Assembly: GCA_017410585.1 (NCBI GenBank)
Contig: JAFQQM010000024.1
Span: 1 to 36,856, forward strand
DNA length: 36,856 nt
DNA from: Clostridia bacterium
GTDB lineage: Bacteria > Bacillota > Clostridia > Oscillospirales > Acutalibacteraceae
Direction: 5' to 3'
The notes under the pieces were generated by a model. It was not told where the DNA came from. It saw nothing but the letters and a program-made list of their open reading frames with translations, and ran no database searches. How positions within the stretch are numbered: the first letter of the stretch is position 1; the number at the start of each line of letters is the position of its first letter. The translations under genes and the position numbers were made by a program. Positions 31,846 through 36,856 of this stretch are shown piece after piece.

Positions 31846-32966
31846 ACACCTACTTTGACAACGCCGCCACCTCCCGACCGAAGCCCGCTTGCGTAGGGGA
31901 TGCGATGGCTCACGCCCTACTGCAAGCCGGCAACCCCGGTCGGGGCGGACACCGCGCCGCGATGCTCGCCGCCAACATTCTGTGGGATACCCGCGAAGCG
32001 TTGGCCGACTTTTTCGGGTGCGATAACCCACAAAACGTAATTTTCACCGCAAATTGTACAGAAAGTATAAATTGCGTATTACACGGCATTCTGTCGCGTG
32101 CGGGGCACGCGGTGGTCTCGGACGTGGAACACAACGCGGTCATGCGGCCGCTGACCGAGTGGCGCATTCCTTACACGGTGGCCGAGACCTTTCCGAACGA
32201 TCCGGCCGCTACGGTGGCGGCGTTTGAGGCGGCGATCCGACCGGATACCCGTCTGATCGTTTGCACTCACGCCTCCAACGTAACCGGCGAGATCCAACCG
32301 ATCCGCCCCTTGGCGAGGATGGCTCATTCCCATAATCTACCCCTCGCTGTAGACGCCGCACAAACCGCCGGAACGGTGCCGATCTCGTTGAAAGCCGACG
32401 GCGTGGATTTCCTTTGTATGCCTGGGCATAAGGGGCTTTTAGGTCCTTCGGGAACGGGGGTCTTGATAAGTTCCCAAAAAATACCCCTTATCCCGCTGAA
32501 GGCGGGTGGAACGGGGAGTGCTTCGTTGTTGTTACGGCAACCGACCGAGTGGCCGGAGAGGATGGAAAGCGGGACACCGAATCTACCCGGAATTGCCGGT
32601 CTCGGCGCGGCGGTCCGCTGGTTGCGCCCCCGCCAAAGAGCGTTGGCAGAACACGAATGGCAGGTTGCCGGACGGCTGTGGGATGGGTTGGCAAGCATCC
32701 GCGGAGTCTCCTTGTACAGTGCGTGTCCTTCTCCCGATCGGGTCGTACCGCTGGTGCTGTTTTCGGTGGCGGGAGAAACGCCGGAACAGACCGCCGAACG
32801 GTTGGCAGAGCGCGGATGGGCGGTGCGGGCGGGATTGCATTGCGCGCCGGCGGCTCACCGTAAATTGGGGACGAGCCACGTCGGCGCGGTGCGCGCTTCG
32901 GTGGGATTTACCACCACTTTGGCCGACGCGACCGCCTTCTGCCGCGCCGTGGCGGAAAGGAGATAG
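31842..32966 (+). CDS. Cysteine desulfurase / selenocysteine lyase-like PLP enzyme
   Basis: The 374-residue class V aminotransferase starts TYFDNAATSRPKP. It has the PLP-contacting AVDAAQTAG (D171, Q174), the PLP lysine K197 in MPGHKGLLGPSGTG, and the catalytic cysteine C334 in AGLHCAPAAHR. It removes sulfur (or selenium) from cysteine (or selenocysteine) as an enzyme persulfide. It starts at GTG overlapping the DUF3343 stop. No IscU or SufU scaffold gene is adjacent, so the likely acceptor is the DUF3343 protein and not Fe-S assembly. That is inference. Confidence 0.9.
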   Translation: MNTYFDNAATSRPKPACVGDAMAHALLQAGNPGRGGHRAAMLAANILWDTREALADFFGCDNPQNVIFTANCTESINCVLHGILSRAGHAVVSDVEHNAVMRPLTEWRIPYTVAETFPNDPAATVAAFEAAIRPDTRLIVCTHASNVTGEIQPIRPLARMAHSHNLPLAVDAAQTAGTVPISLKADGVDFLCMPGHKGLLGPSGTGVLISSQKIPLIPLKAGGTGSASLLLRQPTEWPERMESGTPNLPGIAGLGAAVRWLRPRQRALAEHEWQVAGRLWDGLASIRGVSLYSACPSPDRVVPLVLFSVAGETPEQTAERLAERGWAVRAGLHCAPAAHRKLGTSHVGAVRASVGFTTTLADATAFCRAVAERR

Positions 32967-32972
32967 CGACAC

Positions 32973-33138
32973 GGGCGGCAACCCGCCGCCCGAAAGCCTC
33001 CCTCGCCTAGAGGGAGGGGGACCGCCGTTAGGCGGTGGAGGGATAATCGCCCGTCGGGCGATCTGTCGCAAAGCGACAGTATCCCCCAGTCAACCTGCGG
33101 TTGCCAGCCCCCTTTAGGCAAGGGGGCCTTGCGGTAGC
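32973..33138 (+). repeat. Multi-hairpin repeat copy 5 (complete short form)
   Basis: The core at 32996-33127 is exactly 132 bp, preceded by the GGGCGGC/GCCGCCC hairpin that begins seven bases after the desulfurase stop. The CAGCC/GGCTG stem of other copies is CAACC/GGTTG here, keeping pairing. The tail is CTTGCGGTAGCC. Confidence 0.93.
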
Positions 33139-33157
33139 CGCCAATTTCCGCAAACCC

Positions 33158-33294
33158 GTAGGGGCGGCGGATTGCCGCCCAAAAAAGCCTCCCTCGCCTA
33201 GAGGGAGGGGGACCGCCGTTAGGCGGTGGAGGGATAATCGCCCTCTGGGCGATCTGCCGCCAAGCGGCCGTATCCCCCAGTCAACCTGCGGTTT
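33158..33294 (+). repeat. Multi-hairpin repeat copy 6 (right end missing)
   Basis: Starts with the flank CCCGTAGGGGCGG and the outer hairpin at 33187. It carries ATCGCCC/GGGCGAT and CTGCCGC/GCGGCCG (one pair lost), then stops inside CAACCTGCGGTT, joining to TGCAGAAATTC. The right outer hairpin is absent. Confidence 0.88.
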
Positions 33295-33372
33295 GCAGAA
33301 ATTCTCTTGACTCTCTCTTTGGGGAGAACGGTCGAGCGTATGCGAGACGGAGGGAGCAAGCGGCAATCGTCA

Positions 33373-33460
33373 GTTTGATAAAGCCAAAACTTCCGCAGGC
33401 TCCTCCCGTCACGCTTCGCGTGCCACCCTCCTCTCGGAGGAGGGCAAGGCGGTTGCCGGT
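33373..33460 (+). repeat. Solo half-unit of the repeat family with 18-mer
   Basis: The 18-mer GTTTGATAAAGCCAAAAC (33373-33390, also at 8231) is followed by CTCCTCCCGT, hairpin CACGC/GCGTG (33410-33422), CCA and hairpin CCCTCCTC/GAGGAGGG (33426-33444), then the tail AAGGCGGTTGCC. This is the right-end design alone, with stem sequences unlike the other copies. Confidence 0.75.
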
Positions 33461-33479
33461 GGTTTTCACAAATGCTCTT

Positions 33480-33625
33480 GCCTCCCTCGCCTAGAGGGAG
33501 GGGGACCGCCGTTAGGCGGTGGAGGGATAATCGCCCGTTGGGCGATCTGTCGCAAAGCGACAGTATCCCCCAGTCAACCTGCGGTTGCCAGCTCCCTTTA
33601 GGCAAGGGGGCCTTGCGGTAGCCGA
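33480..33625 (+). repeat. Multi-hairpin repeat copy 7 (complete short form)
   Basis: The core at 33480-33611 is exactly 132 bp, with all six hairpins in order. The right outer stem has GCTCCCTT against AAGGGGGC. The GGGCGGC left flank hairpin is missing. The tail CTTGCGGTAGCCGACGGTTTC continues to 33630. It ends about 50 bases upstream of the cdaA promoter. Confidence 0.92.
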
Positions 33626-33675
33626 CGGTTTCTGCTGTTTTTGCGGAGAAAGTGAAAGTTTTCTTTCAAAAACCG

Positions 33676-33704
33676 TTGCACAGACGGGTTTTGCGTGGTA
33701 TAAT
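33676..33704 (+). promoter_or_regulatory. Sigma-A promoter of cdaA-cdaR-folE
   Basis: TTGCAC (33676-33681) and TATAAT (33699-33704) are 17 bases apart. The 5' leader is about 65 bases. Confidence 0.82.
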
Positions 33705-33739
33705 TATTATGTATAATTATCTTTTTATATAATAAAAAG

Positions 33740-33777
33740 AAAGGAGCCTCGGCTTTGCCGAGGGGTACTTACGGTTA
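33740..33777 (+). promoter_or_regulatory. Ribosome site of cdaA interrupted by a hairpin
   Basis: AAAGGAG (33740-33746) is too far from the ATG (30 bases). Between them CCTCGGC/GCCGAGG (33747-33763) folds into a tight hairpin whose 3' arm supplies a second site, GAGGGG, 11 bases before the ATG. Either folding brings the first site nearer or it hides the second. Confidence 0.6.
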
Positions 33778-34673
33778 TGTTTGAAGCGATCGGTGAATTT
33801 TTTATCAGTACATGGAGTCGCATCGTCGGCGTGTTCGAGACCATCAACGTGTTTTCCAGTATTCTGGACGTCGCTTTGTTGGCTCTGCTTTTCTACGCGG
33901 TGTTGCGGTTGGTGCGGGATTCCCGCGCCGAGCAGTTGCTCAAGGGCTTGCTCTTCCTGTTTTTGGGGTATATGGTGGCCTTACTGCTCAACCTCAAGGC
34001 CGTTTCGTTCGTGTTACAGTTGTTGTTCGGCAACGCGCTGATCTTGCTGGTGGTCATTTTCCAGCCGGAACTGCGCCGTATTTTAGAGCGAATGGGTCAT
34101 TCCCGCATCCGCTTCTCTCCGCTCAACGCGCAGGAAGAGACCATCCGCAACACCAAAAAAGCCATCGACGCGGTATGCGAAGCCGGAAAAACGTTGCAAT
34201 CCAAGAAGATGGGTGCGCTGATCGTGTTTGAACGCAAGACGATGCTGGGGGACGTGGCCGCCACCGGCACGGTGCTGGATGCGGATTGTTCCCCCGAACT
34301 GGTGGGCAATCTGTTTTTCAATAAAGCACCGCTGCACGACGGCGCGGTCATTATCCGCGAAGGCCGCGTGTTATCGGCCGGTTGTATCCTGCCGTTGACC
34401 GATAACCTCGCTTTGAGCAGTGAACTGGGTACCCGCCATCGGGCGGCGGTCGGCATCAGCGAAAATTCCGATGCGGTGGTCGTGGTGATCTCGGAAGAGA
34501 CCGGCGCGCTTTCGCTGGCAGTAGCCGGCACCCTCCGCCGTGATTACACGCCGGAGTCGTTGCAGGCGGCGCTTGAGGTGTATCTGCTTCCGCAAGACGG
34601 CGAGCAGACAACGCCGGCAAAACTGTTTAAGCATATCAAAAACATCAGCAAGGGAGGTAAAAACAATGGCTAA
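33777..34673 (+). CDS. cdaA: Diadenylate cyclase CdaA (c-di-AMP synthase)
   Basis: The 298-residue membrane protein has three N-terminal helices (about 28-46, 52-72, 76-95) and the DisA_N domain. The catalytic DGA is at 188-190, GTRHR at 218-222 and SEETG at 239-243. It makes c-di-AMP from two ATP, controlling potassium and osmolyte balance and wall stability. It overlaps cdaR by 8 bases, the usual regulatory partner. Length is normal for the family. Confidence 0.95.
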   Translation: MFEAIGEFFISTWSRIVGVFETINVFSSILDVALLALLFYAVLRLVRDSRAEQLLKGLLFLFLGYMVALLLNLKAVSFVLQLLFGNALILLVVIFQPELRRILERMGHSRIRFSPLNAQEETIRNTKKAIDAVCEAGKTLQSKKMGALIVFERKTMLGDVAATGTVLDADCSPELVGNLFFNKAPLHDGAVIIREGRVLSAGCILPLTDNLALSSELGTRHRAAVGISENSDAVVVVISEETGALSLAVAGTLRRDYTPESLQAALEVYLLPQDGEQTTPAKLFKHIKNISKGGKNNG

Positions 34674-35739
34674 AAAGAAAAGTTCCCGCCGTTTTTCCTT
34701 CTCGGTACTGATGCAGAGCCGCAAATTCCTGCTGATCGTATCGCTGTTGTTGGCGGTGGCGGTATGGTGGTCGGTGATGTCCACCTCGATGGAGGCGGTC
34801 CCGCGTGAGATCACCATCGAATACGCGGTCGATCTGACCGATACGGTGGCCGCCAACCAATATAAACTGCAGTTGGTAGAAGAAGCGGAGACCGACGTTA
34901 AGATCACGGTGGAAGGGCCGTGGTCGGTGGTCTCTCAGTTGACCGCTGACGATCTGCGCATCCACGCCAAGGTGGATACCGTGGTCAAATCCGGCAAACA
35001 GAAGGTCGTATTGGACGTGTTGCGTAACAGTTCGGTCAGCGATTACGAGATCATTTCGTGGTCGCCGATGGAGATCGAGATCAACTGCGACTACGTCGCC
35101 AAGCAGGTGTTCCAGTTGGAAGCGGACGTTTCCAAACTGACGCTTGCCGACCCGAACGCCACCGTGTTTGGGCAGACCACCTTCAGCGACAGCGGCGTGC
35201 AATTGACCCAATTGACCCTCACCGGTCCGCAGACCACCGTTTACAAGGTCAAGCGGTTGGTGGCGGCGGTAGAGTCCACCCGTCCGCTGTCCGAGACCAC
35301 CAGTTTTTCGGAAGTGCCGATCAAGGCGTACGACGATAAGGGCGCCGAAGTGGATATCTCCGGCTGTACCTTTGATAAATTGAGCACGCAGGCGCTGACG
35401 GTGGGGGTTCAGGTGCTTAAAAAGCACACCTTCCCCATCGTATTGGAACTGAAAAATAACCCCGCCAAGTACACGCCCGAGAATTTCACGCTGTCGGTCT
35501 CCGAGGTGACGGTCATCGGTCCGGAAGCGGCGCTCAACAACGAATCCATTGCCCAAGCCTTCACGCTGACGGTGGATTTTGCCAAACTCGCCAAGGGCGA
35601 AGACGGGCTGTATGCGCTGACCGATAACCTGCTGTTGCCGGAAGCGGTCACGGTAGAAGGAGATTCCGAACGGCGGGAGATTCCGGTGACGGTCACGCTC
35701 AACGACAACGATTATAATCCGAAGAAAACAGAGGAATAA
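34666..35739 (+). CDS. cdaR: CdaR (YbbR-domain regulator of CdaA)
   Basis: From the ATG at 34666 (GGGAGG seven bases upstream, inside cdaA) the protein has 357 residues. One transmembrane helix (about 18-36) is followed by three or so extracellular YbbR repeats, recognisable by V-x-I-x-GP or similar ends such as [26 protein letters not shown] and [12 protein letters not shown]. CdaR touches CdaA at the membrane and adjusts its activity. In most Firmicutes glmM follows, but here folE follows. Confidence 0.92.
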   Translation: MAKKKSSRRFSFSVLMQSRKFLLIVSLLLAVAVWWSVMSTSMEAVPREITIEYAVDLTDTVAANQYKLQLVEEAETDVKITVEGPWSVVSQLTADDLRIHAKVDTVVKSGKQKVVLDVLRNSSVSDYEIISWSPMEIEINCDYVAKQVFQLEADVSKLTLADPNATVFGQTTFSDSGVQLTQLTLTGPQTTVYKVKRLVAAVESTRPLSETTSFSEVPIKAYDDKGAEVDISGCTFDKLSTQALTVGVQVLKKHTFPIVLELKNNPAKYTPENFTLSVSEVTVIGPEAALNNESIAQAFTLTVDFAKLAKGEDGLYALTDNLLLPEAVTVEGDSERREIPVTVTLNDNDYNPKKTEE

Positions 35740-35741
35740 CC

Positions 35742-36296
35742 ATGGATAAACCCCGTATTGAAGCCGCTGTGCGCGAATTGCTCGCCGCTATCGGCGAAGA
35801 TCCCGACCGCGAAGGTTTGGTGGAAACACCCCGCCGTATCGCGCAGATGTGCGAAGAGATCTTCGCCGGTCTGGAAGAAGATCCGCACAAGCATCTGAAA
35901 CTGTTTGACGAACATTCCGACGATATGGTGACGGTGCGCGATATCCCGCTGTACTCGGTCTGCGAGCATCATCTGTTGCCGTTTGTGGGGGTGGCGCACG
36001 TGGCGTACATCCCCGGCGACGGGCAGGTGATCGGTCTGTCGAAATTGGCGCGTATCGTCAATTCCTTCGCCCGCCGCCCCCAATTACAAGAGCGGCTGAC
36101 CGATCAGATCGCGGATTTTCTGTTTACCGAATTATCCCCCAAAGGCGTTGCCGTGGTGGTGGAAGCGGAACACTTGTGTATGACGATGCGCGGTGCGCGC
36201 GCCGCCGGTGCGAAGACCCAAACGTCCGCTCTGCGCGGTACGATGCGCTCCGATCCGCGCACGCGTTCCGAAGCCCTTTCCCTGCTGATCCGGTAA
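35742..36296 (+). CDS. folE: GTP cyclohydrolase I
   Basis: The 184-residue enzyme makes dihydroneopterin triphosphate from GTP, the first step of folate synthesis. Zinc ligands C74, H77 and C146 lie in [11 protein letters not shown] and [36 protein letters not shown] is at 97-120. It starts two bases after cdaR with GAGGAATAACC, so it is part of the cdaA-cdaR transcript. Folate supply relates to the formyl-THF enzymes of the purine operon, although the genes are far apart. Confidence 0.96.
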   Translation: MDKPRIEAAVRELLAAIGEDPDREGLVETPRRIAQMCEEIFAGLEEDPHKHLKLFDEHSDDMVTVRDIPLYSVCEHHLLPFVGVAHVAYIPGDGQVIGLSKLARIVNSFARRPQLQERLTDQIADFLFTELSPKGVAVVVEAEHLCMTMRGARAAGAKTQTSALRGTMRSDPRTRSEALSLLIR

Positions 36297-36307
36297 AAAG
36301 CGATAGC

Positions 36308-36545
36308 CCGTAGGGGGCGGCAACCTGCCGCCCAAAAAAGCCTCCCTCGCCTAGAGGGAGGGGGACCGCCGTTAGGCGGTGGAGGGATAATCGCCCAACG
36401 GGCGATCTGTCGCAAAGCGACAGTATCCCCCAGTCAGCCTACGGCTGCCAGCCCAGCTACGCTTCGCTACGCATAGGCTCCGCTAACCAAATCAAAGATT
36501 TGGAGCGTCGCGTACCTTTAGGGCAAGGGGGCCTTGCGGTTGCCG
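36308..36545 (+). repeat. Multi-hairpin repeat copy 8 (complete long form)
   Basis: The flank hairpin GGGCGGC/GCCGCCC leads into a 193-bp core at 36340-36532 with the 61-bp insert (TACGC and GCGTA close it; CCAAATC/GATTTGG inside). It starts about 12 bases after the folE stop. It is nearly identical to copy 4, but in the other orientation. Confidence 0.92.
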
Positions 36546-36623
36546 ATGGTTTCTGCAACACCCACGGCGGGAGCAAGTCCCCGCCCTACGGCACAATTAG
36601 AAGTTTGCAGAGACCATACCAAT

Positions 36624-36765
36624 GTGAATGCATCGGCATTCACACCGACACATCACCCGCAGGGTGATATTTCACATTGCCGATAGGCAATCTTTCACAC
36701 CGCCGAAGGCGGTATTTCACATTCGCCGTCAGGCGAATATTTCACCGCATCGCCGGCGGCGATGC
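36624..36765 (+). repeat. Array of six different short hairpins with a shared spacer
   Basis: Stems in order: GTGAATGC/GCATTCAC, ATCACCC/GGGTGAT, TTGCC/GGCAA, CCGCC/GGCGG, TTCGCC/GGCGAA, GCATCGCC/GGCGATGC. The spacers between hairpins 2 to 6 are variants of TATTTCACA (36669, 36691, 36713, 36738). Stems differ completely, and spacers are conserved. The array ends one base before the lepA ribosome site. Confidence 0.88.
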
Positions 36766-36782
36766 CAAGGGAGTGTCTTTAT

Positions 36783-36856
36783 TTGGCAAAACTCGAACTC
36801 ACCCGTAATTTCTGCATCATCGCGCATATCGACCACGGCAAGTCGACGCTGGCTGA
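36783..36856 (+). CDS. lepA: Elongation factor 4 (LepA), 5' end only
   Basis: The frame opens at a TTG with AAGGGAG nine bases upstream and reads LAKLELTRNFCIIAHIDHGK, then STLA, to the window edge. The RNFCIIAHIDHGKSTLAD start with the G1 loop AHIDHGKST is specific to LepA. It is a GTPase acting on the ribosome in initiation or back-translocation. The gene runs off the window. The start is too short and non-ATG for simple ORF calling. Confidence 0.88.
   Translation, partial: MAKLELTRNFCIIAHIDHGKSTLA

Noticed and set aside
31589-33121. Several antisense or out-of-frame ORFs of 80-200 codons around the desulfurase and repeats
   Set aside because: Many read through the palindromic repeats, giving recurring residues such as RAIIPPPPNGGPPPSRRG, which is the repeat translated and not a gene.
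31250-33611. Repeat cluster as a CRISPR array
   Set aside because: Units are 132-193 bp, irregularly spaced and separated by genes. They consist of hairpins, and there are no short identical repeats with unique spacers or cas genes.
36624-36765. TTTCACA hairpin array as CRISPR
   Set aside because: The conserved piece is only about 9 bases and the variable pieces are palindromes, which is unlike spacers. No cas genes are visible.

Overview
The window looks like chromosomal DNA of an uncultured-type gut Clostridia (Firmicutes; an Oscillospirales-like lineage is my inference). The grounds are sigma-A type promoters, strong AGGAGG ribosome sites, the conserved order phoH-ybeY-era-yqzL-recO, cdaA-cdaR, a DUF6591-type lipoprotein, and abundant palindromic intergenic repeats. 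No rRNA, tRNA, phage module or CRISPR array was found.

Region 1 (1-5650) is visibly AT-richer than the rest. All of it is on the minus strand: a Dabb-domain protein, a type-2 malate/lactate dehydrogenase, malic enzyme and a TPR-like membrane protein in one run, then two tandem terminators and a separately promoted etfB (etfA would follow off the left edge). A DUF2809 membrane protein and a small DUF559 endonuclease gene follow. The DUF559 gene sits between inverted repeats that are each built of two hairpins. Base composition changes sharply near 5650-5780.

Region 2 (5780-12840) is GC-rich: nagB, a CYTH phosphohydrolase and an Mrp/NBP35 ATPase with divergent promoters, then a minus-strand run rimI-tsaD-PAP2-membrane-anchored protein. 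An XRE regulator is divergent from a duplicated-domain lipoprotein across a pair of palindromic operators.

Region 3 (12840-23770) is a minus-strand purine operon in transcription order purE-purF-purM-purN-purO-AICAR transformylase-purD-purL. It carries three oddities: a leader peptide plus intrinsic attenuator before purE, a PurF whose N-terminal catalytic cysteine is absent, and separate formyltransferase and archaeal-type IMP cyclohydrolase genes in place of bifunctional PurH.

Region 4 (23770-31150) is a minus-strand housekeeping run: phoH, ybeY, era, a yqzL-like small gene overlapping recO, mutS2 and a DEAD-box helicase. Region 5 (31150-36856) is plus-strand: a DUF3343 carrier overlapping a cysteine desulfurase, a cluster of repeats, cdaA-cdaR-folE, a hairpin array and the start of lepA.

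The strongest candidate for something undescribed is the repeat system. At least eight copies of a multi-hairpin repeat (132-bp and 193-bp forms, some truncated) lie just after genes. Both ends of each unit share the two-hairpin terminal design of the inverted repeats around the DUF559 gene. This suggests the short repeats are non-autonomous relatives of a DUF559-encoding element, by analogy with REP/RAYT pairs. Stem-restoring double substitutions between copies argue that the folded form is selected or needed for mobility. That interpretation is inference and can be tested by genome-wide comparison.
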